Assembly (NCBI GenBank): GCA_947630855.1
Contig: CANRJF010000032.1
Span: forward strand, 1-32,540
Source of the DNA: an uncultured Lachnospiraceae bacterium
GTDB taxonomy: Bacteria; Bacillota; Clostridia; Lachnospirales; Lachnospiraceae
Length of the DNA: 32,540 bases
Reading direction: 5' to 3'
The notes beneath the pieces were generated by a model that saw only the letters and a program-made list of their open reading frames with translations, was not told the origin of the DNA and did no database searches. How positions within the stretch are numbered: the first letter of the stretch is position 1; each line of letters starts with the position of its first letter. Made by a program: the position numbers and the translations under genes. Shown piece by piece: positions 22,749-30,242 of the stretch.

Positions 22749-23072
22749 ATGATAATTGCTTTCGTTATTTGGAGTGCAGTTGCAGCATTGTTTTTAGGAA
22801 TAGGTATCGGAGTACGGAACGCTAAAGAAGCAGTTGGATTTTTCTCATTTGTAAAGCCGCCTGTGGTTACTGATGTCAGCAGATATAATCATTCCGTTTC
22901 AACGCTATGGATAATTGCTGCTGTCATTTTGGAAATGACAGGAGTGCCTTTTTTGTTTTTAGAGCAAAATCAAAATTCTCCCATGTATATTTTTGTTTTA
23001 TTTGGCGTGATTGTTTTGGTGCTTGGAATGATGATTGCGTATCTTAAGATTGAAGCAAAATACAAGGCGTAA
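22749..23072 (+). CDS. Small membrane protein of unknown function
   Basis: A 107-residue protein with three predicted membrane segments: about residues 1-22, a middle one around STLWIIAAVILEMTGVPFLFL, and a C-terminal one around YIFVLFGVIVLVLGMMIAYL, then a short basic tail (KIEAKYKA). AAGGAGA precedes the ATG. The layout recalls small Firmicute membrane proteins of the DUF3784 kind, but I do not recognise diagnostic residues. It is followed at 44 bases by an acetyltransferase, which gives little clue to function. Confidence 0.65.
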   Translation: MIIAFVIWSAVAALFLGIGIGVRNAKEAVGFFSFVKPPVVTDVSRYNHSVSTLWIIAAVILEMTGVPFLFLEQNQNSPMYIFVLFGVIVLVLGMMIAYLKIEAKYKA

Positions 23073-23115
23073 TTTACAGTTGATATATGGCACACCGCAG
23101 GGAGGCGGGCATGGT

Positions 23116-23652
23116 ATGGCGGTACATTACCGGGAATTAGGCATAAATGAAATTAACAGGGAGTTGTTTCGCACATTTCAGCGAAAGCAGATTGTTACAA
23201 ATTGCTGGAGAAAAGAAGACGGCAGATGGGTCATTAAAAACGAACCGTTTATTGATGACTGGGGAGAAGATGATTATGAGGAATTAGTTCGATGCCTGAA
23301 AAATACGGCGGCAACAGGAGGCTTTGTATATGGGGCATTTATAAATGGGGAATTAAAAGGTTTTGTGTCCGTAGAAGGGGAGCCTTTAGGCAGTAAATTT
23401 CAATATATGGATTTATCTTCTATACATGTTTCACAGGATATGCGGGGAAAGGGCATTGGCAAAGAATTATTTTCTGCCGCAAAGGGTTTTGCCAGAGAGA
23501 AAAATGCAGAAAAATTATATATATCTGCCCATTCTGCCGTGGAGAGCCAGGCATTCTACCAGGCAATGGGGTGCAGGGAAGCAGAGGAATATCATCCGGG
23601 GCATGTAGAGAGAGAACCGTATGACTGTCAGTTGGAATGCGGCCTGCTTTAA
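23116..23652 (+). CDS. GNAT-family N-acetyltransferase
   Basis: A 178-residue acyl-CoA transferase. The acetyl-CoA-binding motif A is SQDMRGKGIGKELFSAAKGFA, preceded by a beta strand with YMDLSSIHV and followed by SAHSAVESQAFYQAMGC (motif B). ATG 23116 is selected because GGAGG at 23101-23105 precedes it by ten bases; the open frame extends further upstream only into the previous gene. Substrate cannot be predicted; members modify antibiotics, amines, amino acids or protein termini. Confidence 0.85.
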   Translation: MAVHYRELGINEINRELFRTFQRKQIVTNCWRKEDGRWVIKNEPFIDDWGEDDYEELVRCLKNTAATGGFVYGAFINGELKGFVSVEGEPLGSKFQYMDLSSIHVSQDMRGKGIGKELFSAAKGFAREKNAEKLYISAHSAVESQAFYQAMGCREAEEYHPGHVEREPYDCQLECGLL

Positions 23653-23683
23653 TTAAAATTACAAAAAGGGATGGCAATTAAAT

Positions 23684-24661
23684 ATGAAAAATAAAGGAAT
23701 AAAAATAGCAGGGGCATCTGCTTTTGGATTTACCGTATTTATGTCTATGGGCTGGTCTTTTTTCAAAATAACAGTCCGCTGTAAGGAAGAGAAAAATCAA
23801 ATAAAGAAGAAATGGTTCCAACTGTCCCATATCAAGATGAATCATCCAAGGCATAAATACGAGAAAGAGTATGAGGAAGGCAAGGAATGGTGCAGGCAGC
23901 AGAATATGAAAAACTGCTACTTAAAAAGCGTGGACGGACTGACCCTTCATGGCTTTTACCTGCCGGCAAAAAAGGCGGAAAGATTTGTGATATTGTGCCA
24001 TGGATACAAAGGAACAGGGTTTGGAGATTTTGCATATATGGCAAAATTTCTTCATGAAAACCATTGTAATCTCCTGTTTATTGACCAAAGATGCTGTGGG
24101 GAGAGCGAGGGGGAATACATTACCTTTGGCGCCTTGGAACAGTATGATATACAGCAGTGGGCATGTTATATTGCAAACAGAAACAGAAGGAAACTTCCCA
24201 TTTATCTTTACGGGGAATCCATGGGGGCGGCGTCTGTGCTTATGGCATCCGGCCAGACACTGCCAAAGGAGGTAAAAGGGCTGATTGCCGATTGCGGTTT
24301 TAAGTCAATGAAAAGGCAGATGCAGGATATGGCGGCAAACTGGTTTCATCTGAAGTGGGTGAATCTTCTTTTGTTCCGGTTAGATTTGTTTTGCCGGATT
24401 TTTGCAGGTTTTCGAATGAAAGATGCAGATACGTCGGAAGCCATGAAAAAGAATCAAAGGCCGGTTTTATTTTTCCATGGCTTGGAAGATACTTATGTAG
24501 CGCCGCAAAATTCAAGGCTCAACTATTCTTTATGCACTGCGCCTAAAGAATTAATTCTTGTGCCCGGGGCAAGGCATCTTTGCAGTCCTTACGTGAAACC
24601 AAAACTGTACCGGGAAAAAGTTTTAAATTTTTTTGAAAAATATGATAATAGTCCTGAGTAA
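23684..24661 (+). CDS. Alpha/beta hydrolase with N-terminal membrane anchor
   Basis: A 325-residue serine hydrolase. A hydrophobic stretch (about residues 8-28) may anchor it to the membrane. The fold is marked by ILCHGYKGTG (oxyanion region), LYGESMGA (nucleophile S179), HGLEDTYV (D269) and ARHLCSP (H298), a complete triad. It belongs to the broad FrsA/BAAT/Hydrolase_4 group common in clostridia. It lies 153 bases before the condensation-domain gene, so a role as an editing or releasing hydrolase for that pathway is conceivable but unproven. Confidence 0.85.
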   Translation: MKNKGIKIAGASAFGFTVFMSMGWSFFKITVRCKEEKNQIKKKWFQLSHIKMNHPRHKYEKEYEEGKEWCRQQNMKNCYLKSVDGLTLHGFYLPAKKAERFVILCHGYKGTGFGDFAYMAKFLHENHCNLLFIDQRCCGESEGEYITFGALEQYDIQQWACYIANRNRRKLPIYLYGESMGAASVLMASGQTLPKEVKGLIADCGFKSMKRQMQDMAANWFHLKWVNLLLFRLDLFCRIFAGFRMKDADTSEAMKKNQRPVLFFHGLEDTYVAPQNSRLNYSLCTAPKELILVPGARHLCSPYVKPKLYREKVLNFFEKYDNSPE

Positions 24662-24814
24662 AGGGGACAATATATCATTTTCACTTCTTTCAGTTTCTTA
24701 TGCAAGTCTTGGTCAATTCTGGGTAAACTGTACATTAAGTCCCGAAGGGGGTAGAAATAAAATCCAATCTGTGTTAATTTTTCAGAAGAAGAGAAAACGG
24801 GAGGAAAAATAAAT

Positions 24815-26200
24815 ATGAGAAATCAGTATCCCTTAGTGGCAGCCCAGAAAATGCATTATGACTGGATAAAGAAATACAAAACCCAGCAGGTATCTGGTGT
24901 CAGCGTTGTGGCGTCCTTAAAATCACCTTTGGATTTTGGCCTTTTAAAAAAGTGCCTTCAGTTAGAAATAGAACGTTACGGCTGTATGAGGCTGCGTTTT
25001 ACCAAACCGGATAAAAACGGGGACATTAAGCAGTATATTGTGGAAAAGGACACACGGGACATTCCCATAAAGGATTTGTCCGGCATGAGTCTGGCGGAAG
25101 CGGACAGGCTGATGCAGCAGTGGGCTTATGAAACCTTTAACGGAGATGACATTCCCATGTGTGAAATTACCATGGTAAAACTTCCTGAAGGGTTTAACGG
25201 ATTTTTTATCCATATGGATCACAGGCTTGTGGATTCCTGCGCCATCGTAGTAATGATTAACGACATCATGCAGCTTTACACCCATTACAGGTTTGGTGCA
25301 AAATACCCGGATGATTTGGCAGATTTTGAGGAAGTTCTGGAAAAGGATTTGAAAAAAGCCAACAACGAGAAACGTTTTGCCAAGGACAAGAAGTTCTGGG
25401 ATGACCAGTTAGATGCCTTAGGGGAACCTCTTTATGCGGATATTCAGGGGCCTTCCGTTCTGGAAGAGTCAAGAAAACGCCATGGCAATAAGAATCTTCG
25501 GGCGGCGGACATAGAACTTGACAATTTATTTGTGGAGGTAAAGGATTATTATCTTGAGCCGGAACCCACAAGAAATCTTGTTGATTTTTGCATGAACCAT
25601 CAGCTTTCCATGACGAATTTACTGCTTCTTGGAATCCGTACCTACTTATCGAAGGTAAATAACGGCCAGGAAGATATCACTATCCAGAATTTTATTTCCA
25701 GGCGTTCCACCCATGATGAGTGGACTTCCGGCGGCAGCAGAACTATAATGTTCCCCTGCAGGACAGTGATTTCCCCGGAGACGGAATTTTTGGCGGCGGC
25801 ATATGAAATTCAGAATACGCAGAACAGAATTTACATGCACGGCAATTATGACCCGGCGTTGATTGCAGAGGAAATGAGAAAACGCTACCATACACCGGAA
25901 AATACAACTTATGAAAGCTGTTATCTCACCTACCAGCCTATGCCGGTAAAGATGGAAAACCCTCATCTTGTAAATATTCCCCAGCATTCCAAATGGTTTG
26001 CCAACGGGGCAGCCACAAAGAAAATGTATTTGACCGTATCCCACACGGAGCAGGGAGGCATGAATTTCTCATACCATTACCAGACGGCCCACTTAGAAGA
26101 ACATGATATGGAACTTTTGTATTATTATATGATGCGTATCCTCTTTAAAGGGATTGCAGAGCCGGATATGACCCTGGGAGACATTATGGAACAGGTATAA
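24815..26200 (+). CDS. Stand-alone NRPS-type condensation-domain protein
   Basis: A 461-residue member of the condensation / acyltransferase superfamily, the size of one isolated NRPS C domain. The active site reads DHRLVDS (residues 135-141), a variant of HHxxxDG: the catalytic His (H136) and structural Asp (D140) are kept, while the first His is Asp and the Gly is Ser. The later region has SRRSTHDEWTSGGSRTIMFP, like the C-domain latch/floor loop. It probably joins an acyl group held by the neighbouring carrier protein to an amine or alcohol. GGGAGG lies before ATG 24815. No NRPS module surrounds it, only a carrier and a ligase. Confidence 0.8.
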   Translation: MRNQYPLVAAQKMHYDWIKKYKTQQVSGVSVVASLKSPLDFGLLKKCLQLEIERYGCMRLRFTKPDKNGDIKQYIVEKDTRDIPIKDLSGMSLAEADRLMQQWAYETFNGDDIPMCEITMVKLPEGFNGFFIHMDHRLVDSCAIVVMINDIMQLYTHYRFGAKYPDDLADFEEVLEKDLKKANNEKRFAKDKKFWDDQLDALGEPLYADIQGPSVLEESRKRHGNKNLRAADIELDNLFVEVKDYYLEPEPTRNLVDFCMNHQLSMTNLLLLGIRTYLSKVNNGQEDITIQNFISRRSTHDEWTSGGSRTIMFPCRTVISPETEFLAAAYEIQNTQNRIYMHGNYDPALIAEEMRKRYHTPENTTYESCYLTYQPMPVKMENPHLVNIPQHSKWFANGAATKKMYLTVSHTEQGGMNFSYHYQTAHLEEHDMELLYYYMMRILFKGIAEPDMTLGDIMEQV

Positions 26201-26255
26201 AATTCGGTAAAATATATGAAACATATGAATTGGAAAATCAAAACGGAGGCAAAAC

Positions 26256-26486
26256 ATGACAAAGGAAATGCAGTTTAAAACTATTGTAGCACAGTATTGT
26301 AAAGTTAAACCGGAGGATATGACAAACGAGATGAGGTTCCGGGAAGATTTGGGGTTCAGTTCCCTGGATTTTATGTCTTTTTTAGGCGAGTTAGAGGATA
26401 CATTTGATGTAGAGTTAGAGGAGGAAAATGTATTAAAGATACTTACAATCGGCGAGGCGCTGGATTTAGTAAATGAGTTGGCATAG
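26256..26486 (+). CDS. Acyl/peptidyl carrier protein
   Basis: A 76-residue four-helix carrier. The phosphopantetheine site is DLGFSSLDFM, with S36 as the probable attachment serine (SSL instead of the usual DSL). Acidic helix II and III residues (ELEDTFDVELEEENV) are typical of ACPs. CGGAGG lies before ATG 26256. Placed between a condensation-domain protein and an AMP ligase, it presumably carries the activated acyl or aminoacyl group between them, rather than being the housekeeping fatty-acid ACP. Confidence 0.88.
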   Translation: MTKEMQFKTIVAQYCKVKPEDMTNEMRFREDLGFSSLDFMSFLGELEDTFDVELEEENVLKILTIGEALDLVNELA

Positions 26487-26500
26487 AAAGGGGTGCAGAT

Positions 26501-28051
26501 ATGGGAAATCTTATTCGTGATATCATAGAGGAAAGCGGAAAAAAGTATTCAAATACCGTGGCTGTAAAATGGCTGGAGAAGAAAGAGATTAAAGAGAGAA
26601 ACTACAAGGAAATCATGGAACATATGGTTTTGGTCAGAAAAGGACTGCTGGCAGAAGGATTTGCCGGAAAACATATTGCCTTAATCGGAACAAGTTCCGT
26701 GGAATGGATAGAAAGTTATCTGGGAATTATCACAGGAAGTACCGTGGCAGTGCCTCTTGATATCAGCCTTCCCCCGGAGGATCTTATTGATTTGATTAAC
26801 AGGTCGGATTCGGAAGCCTTATTTTTAAGTCCCAAGGCGGCAAAACTTTTGGATGTGATTCTCTCAAAATGTCCAAAACTAAGGAAAGTCTTTATGCTTC
26901 AGGAGGAAAAAACGGAAAATTCCAATGAAAAGACAATGTCTTTGGGAGAGTTAAAGGCATCTGCCCAGGGAGCCGGCGAAGATGCAGGCAGGCCGAATCC
27001 TGATGATGTGGCAACCATTATTTTTACATCCGGCACAACAGGAAAGAGCAAGGGGGTTATGCTGACCCAGGATAACCTGGCAACAAATGTGGAATCCGTG
27101 GATTTTACCACAGAGCCCGGAACCATACTTCTCAGTGTGCTGCCCATCCATCATGCCTACTGCCTTGTTATGGACTGGCTGAAAGGATTTTCCTTAGGGA
27201 CAACCGTATGTATTAACGATTCCCTTCTGCATATGGTAAAAAATATGGGAGTATTTAAGCCAAAGGTCATGCTGATGGTGCCTTTAATGATTGAAACGAT
27301 TTACAAGCGTCTTTCCGCCGCTGACCCGTCCATCCCCAAAAAGGTTTTGGGAGACAATGTTTTTGGGGGAAACCTGGAAATCATATTTACCGGCGGCGCC
27401 CATTTAGACCCGTTTTATATTGATAAATTTGCGGAATTTGGAGTGGAAGTCCTAGAAGGTTACGGAATGTCAGAATGTTCCCCTGTTATCAGTTCCAATA
27501 CGGTAACAGACCACAAGGCAGGCTCTGTTGGCAGACCTTTGTGCAATGCAGAGATTTCCTTTGACAACGGGGAGATTCTTGTCCGGGGCAGCAGCGTGAT
27601 GAAGGGTTATTACCAGATGGAGAAGGAGACAGAGGAAACTTTAAAAGACGGATGGCTCCATACAGGGGATAAAGGATATTTGGACGAGGATGGATTTCTC
27701 TTTATCAATGGCCGTGTGAAGAATCTGATTATCCTTTCCAACGGTGAAAATATTTCTCCCGAGGAAATCGAAAATAAACTGGCATTAAATCCTCTGATTG
27801 GGGAAGTGGTTGTCACCGGGGAAAATAACGGACTTACTGCAAGGGTTTATCCTGACCAGGATGTGGTGGCAGCTAAGGGATTAAAGGAAGAAGAAATCCA
27901 GGCAGGGATTCAGGCATTTTTGGATGAATACAACAAATCCCAGCCTACTTACCGCCAGATTACTGCCCTTGTGATAAGAAAAAATCCGTTTATCAAGAGC
28001 GCGACGAAGAAGATAAAGAGACAGGAAGTTCTCATTGACGAGCCTGTGTAA
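26501..28051 (+). CDS. AMP-dependent acyl/aminoacyl ligase (adenylation enzyme)
   Basis: A 516-residue ANL-superfamily enzyme. Motifs in order: IIFTSGTTGKSKGVML (P-loop, A3), LPIHHAYCL (A4), GYGMSECSP (A5), GWLHTGDKGYLDEDGFLFINGRVKNLI (A7-A8) and a late KSATKKIKRQE carrying the catalytic lysine (A10). LSNGENISPEEIE resembles long-chain acyl-CoA and acyl-ACP synthetases more than amino-acid-specific NRPS A domains, so a carboxylic or fatty acid is the likelier substrate. It lies 14 bases after the carrier-protein gene with AAAGGGG upstream, and probably loads that carrier. Confidence 0.88.
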   Translation: MGNLIRDIIEESGKKYSNTVAVKWLEKKEIKERNYKEIMEHMVLVRKGLLAEGFAGKHIALIGTSSVEWIESYLGIITGSTVAVPLDISLPPEDLIDLINRSDSEALFLSPKAAKLLDVILSKCPKLRKVFMLQEEKTENSNEKTMSLGELKASAQGAGEDAGRPNPDDVATIIFTSGTTGKSKGVMLTQDNLATNVESVDFTTEPGTILLSVLPIHHAYCLVMDWLKGFSLGTTVCINDSLLHMVKNMGVFKPKVMLMVPLMIETIYKRLSAADPSIPKKVLGDNVFGGNLEIIFTGGAHLDPFYIDKFAEFGVEVLEGYGMSECSPVISSNTVTDHKAGSVGRPLCNAEISFDNGEILVRGSSVMKGYYQMEKETEETLKDGWLHTGDKGYLDEDGFLFINGRVKNLIILSNGENISPEEIENKLALNPLIGEVVVTGENNGLTARVYPDQDVVAAKGLKEEEIQAGIQAFLDEYNKSQPTYRQITALVIRKNPFIKSATKKIKRQEVLIDEPV

Positions 28052-28067
28052 ATAGAATTTTGTTTCC

Positions 28068-28640
28068 TTAAGACATAAACGGCAGCATCCCCGCCATAAA
28101 AACTTTTGTGAGGATATCGGCAATTGTTTCCTGGGGAGTCCGGAAATTTTCTCTAATCCACTTATGCAAAACGCCGATAATGCTGCCGATGGTGCAGGCA
28201 ACAATATAGGACACTTCCTCCTTGTTATGGTCAGGAGAATCTGCATCCTGTATTATTTCCTTCATATACCGGCGGAACATAGTCATAGCCTTTTCAAAAA
28301 AAGCCTCATCCTTGGGGCTTTTTAGAAGGCTTGCCAGAAATGGGTTAGTCATGGTGTATTCACAAATGGTCAGAAAAAAGGATTTGCACATATCCCTGTC
28401 GTTTTTCGGCCGGAAAGTTTCCATAAGGATAAAGATATCTTCTATGGTTTTATCCTCAATGGCATCCACAAGGGCCGGAATATTTTCATAGTGATTATAA
28501 AAAGTAGTGCGCACAACCCCGGCTCTTTTTATTACATCCGTCACCGTGATTTTATCCAAATCTTTTTCTTTCAGAAGTAAAAAAAATGCATCATAAATGG
28601 CCTCGTCAGCGATGTGATATCTTTCATCTAGTATCTCCAT
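28068..28640 (-). CDS. TetR-family transcriptional regulator
   Basis: A 190-residue repressor: N-terminal helix-turn-helix ITVTDVIKRAGVVRTTFYNHYENI (about residues 35-58), followed by a helical ligand-binding domain of the DhaS / TetR_C kind. AGGTGG lies before the ATG. Its 3' end meets that of the AMP-ligase gene with 16 bases between, and its 5' end diverges from the lipoprotein gene. It could control either its own promoter and the lipoprotein, or the carrier/ligase genes. TTCGTA occurs twice in its leader (28668-28673 and 28679-28684), 11 bases apart. Confidence 0.85.
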   Translation of the reverse strand: MEILDERYHIADEAIYDAFFLLLKEKDLDKITVTDVIKRAGVVRTTFYNHYENIPALVDAIEDKTIEDIFILMETFRPKNDRDMCKSFFLTICEYTMTNPFLASLLKSPKDEAFFEKAMTMFRRYMKEIIQDADSPDHNKEEVSYIVACTIGSIIGVLHKWIRENFRTPQETIADILTKVFMAGMLPFMS

Positions 28641-28785
28641 GTGTCCACCTGCCTATATGTTAAATAATTCGTATCTGTTTCGTACCTTCCACAGTTAATG
28701 AAAAATAAGATATATACAGTATACCAAAATGAAGAGCAAATTGCCAGTTACTTCCATATATATATGCCAATTTAATTTTTCAATA

Positions 28786-28814
28786 TTGACAAAATATGTA
28801 AAGATGATTATACT
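28786..28814 (+). promoter_or_regulatory. Promoter of the lipoprotein gene
   Basis: TTGACA (28786-28791) and TATACT (28809-28814) at 17-base spacing. The predicted transcript start is near 28821, so in-frame start codons upstream of this cannot be used. This helps locate the true start of the frameshifted gene downstream. Confidence 0.75.
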
Positions 28815-28852
28815 ACAAAAGATGCATAAATTAAAAACAAAGGAGAATGATT

Positions 28853-29508
28853 ATGAAAAGTATGAAAAAATTATTTTGCCGTTATTAGCAGTCATGGCTT
28901 TGATACCGGCAGGATGCGGTAAGAGCTTCGATGCCAGCGGGTATGTGAAAGCATTGTTGGACAATTCTTACAAGAACGATTCCGCAGAGTTTGTAGCCCA
29001 GGGTATAGGAACCAAAGAGGAAGCCGAACAGGTCTACAACGATGGAATACAAAAAGAAATTGATTCTCTCTTATTACAGGCCGACATTTCTGACGAACTT
29101 GCTGAAGAATTTTCATCCGTTATCAAGGACGCTTATAAGAACGTAAAGTATACGGTTGGAGAGGCAGCCAAACAGGATGACGGTTCTTTCACAGTAGAAG
29201 TAAAATATCAGAAAATGAATATTTTCGCACCTGCTATGGAAATTTTTACAACAAAAACCACGGAGTACATGGATGAAATGACGGAAAAAACAGCAAACGG
29301 AGAGGCTGCTCCCTCAGAAGCAGAGATTATGGAGCAATCCTTTACCATCATGAAGGATGCTATCAAGGATTCCATGGCAGATGTTACCTACGGTGATGAA
29401 GAAACCATTACCGTGCACGTAGAGCTGAATGATAATACATATTCCGTCAACGAAGATGATGTGGTCAGCTTAGAGCAGGCATTGTTTGACTATGATGCAG
29501 TTCAGTAA
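28853..29508 (+). pseudogene. Lipoprotein of unknown function, frameshifted in an A tract of its signal peptide
   Basis: AAGGAG (28840-28845) serves ATG 28853, which reads MKSMKKLFCRY and then stops at 28886-28888. The rest of the gene is open in another frame, with a clear lipoprotein signal (PLLAVMALIPAGCG) and a mature secreted region. Adding one A to the A6 tract at 28865-28870 would join them as MKSMKKIILPLLAVM..., a normal type II signal peptide and a 218-residue protein. The mature part is acidic and helical then beta-rich, ending LFDYDAVQ; I do not recognise its family. The break may be a real slippage mutation, phase variation or a sequencing error. Confidence 0.7.
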
Positions 29509-29523
29509 AGAATAAATTGTGCC

Positions 29524-29716
29524 ATTCACAGCCCCTCCACGCTGCATTCGCAATCCCGCACCCCGTGCTCATAAGCTTGCTTACGCAAGCGGATTGCTCA
29601 TTTGGTGGAGGTTCCTGCTTCGCAGTCAGATTTGGAACAGATACACAGCTTCTTACGAGCAAGCTCGACGAATCTGTGTATCTATCCAAATCGACTGTGA
29701 ATAGTAACGATTTTTT
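29524..29716. repeat. Densely self-complementary intergenic element ending in a T run
   Basis: ATTCACAG (29524-29531) pairs with CTGTGAAT (29695-29702), enclosing two large hairpins. Hairpin 1 nests CCTCCAC (29534-29540) with GTGGAGG (29605-29611), GCAATCC (29550-29556) with GGATTGC (29591-29597), and GCTTGC/GCAAGC (29575-29590). Hairpin 2 nests TTTGGA (29631-29636) with TCCAAA (29685-29690), AGATACACAG (29639-29648) with CTGTGTATCT (29674-29683), and CGAG/CTCG. Six T residues follow at 29711-29716. It may be a palindromic repeat, a small structured RNA or an elaborate terminator for the lipoprotein gene. Short open frames inside it look spurious. Confidence 0.65.
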
Positions 29717-29727
29717 AAAATTTATCC

Positions 29728-29756
29728 TTGACATCACTATGTTATTGTGCTAAACT
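29728..29756 (+). promoter_or_regulatory. Promoter of the trp operon
   Basis: TTGACA (29728-29733) and TAAACT (29751-29756) at 17-base spacing, with a TG extension (29748-29749). The start would be near 29763, just before the T-box leader. Confidence 0.75.
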
Positions 29757-29765
29757 CATAAACAG

Positions 29766-30124
29766 TTAAAAAAGTCAAAGTCAGTGAGCAAAGATAGTAC
29801 TGTAAAAGATTTCTTTTCAGAGAGTCATCGGCTGGTGTGAGATGATAAGAAGGTTTACAGGAATGGGTTTGTGAGACGCAAAGCGAATGATAGTAGCGGA
29901 TGCCGTTTTCCCTACGTTACAGGGGTGAGATATCGAATCACAGATTCTGTATCAAGAGATTGCAAGATTGGTGGCAGGCATTTTCCAAATCGGAGAATGC
30001 CTTTTTTATGCACACAGGCGTGCAAAGGAAAATTCTAAATCCGCCAAATTGCAGTGAATACTGGGTGGCACCACGACCGAAATCGTCCCGGATGTTTTTT
30101 AAACGAAAACATTCGGGATTTTTT
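29766..30124 (+). ncRNA. T-box leader, tryptophan specificity
   Basis: A tRNA-sensing riboswitch upstream of trpE. AGAGA box at 29820-29824, Stem I hairpin TCATC/GATGA with GGCTGGTGTGA loop (GNUG type), and candidate specifier TGG at 29864-29866. The T-box core GGGTGGCACCACG at 30063-30075 contains TGGC at 30066-30069; its C would pair with a G discriminator base, as in bacterial tRNA-Trp. The terminator is a 13-bp stem (30086-30098 with 30106-30118) followed by six T residues. Uncharged tRNA-Trp would stabilise the antiterminator and allow transcription of the trp genes. Confidence 0.92.
30086..30124 (+). terminator. T-box regulated terminator
   Basis: TCCCGGATGTTTT (30086-30098) pairs with AAAACATTCGGGA (30106-30118), one G-T pair, loop of seven bases, then TTTTTT (30119-30124). 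The stretch 30125-30242 to the trpE start has no gene. It holds an imperfect direct repeat CAGAGCCRTGTAA at 30130-30142 and 30207-30219. Confidence 0.9.
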
Positions 30125-30242
30125 ATGTGCAGAGCCGTGTAAGAAAATTAGCTGCCGGCGCAGCACGCGGCGGACAGGGGCGATAAATCTTCCCTGCCCG
30201 ATTGCACAGAGCCATGTAATTCATGAAAAAAGGAGAAGAAAT

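Noticed and set aside
24662..24814. Promoter for the condensation-domain gene (TTGGTC 24709-24714, TACATT 24731-24736)
   Set aside because: Both boxes are poor matches and the spacing is 16; a transcript start is plausible in this gap but cannot be placed from sequence.
29517..29753. Open frame of 78 codons over the hairpin element
   Set aside because: No ribosome site or recognisable protein features. The region is built from inverted repeats, so the frame is most likely a by-product.
30054..30242. Upstream extension of trpE
   Set aside because: It overlaps the T-box core and terminator. ATG 30243 with AGGAGAAG upstream gives the normal TrpE N-terminus.
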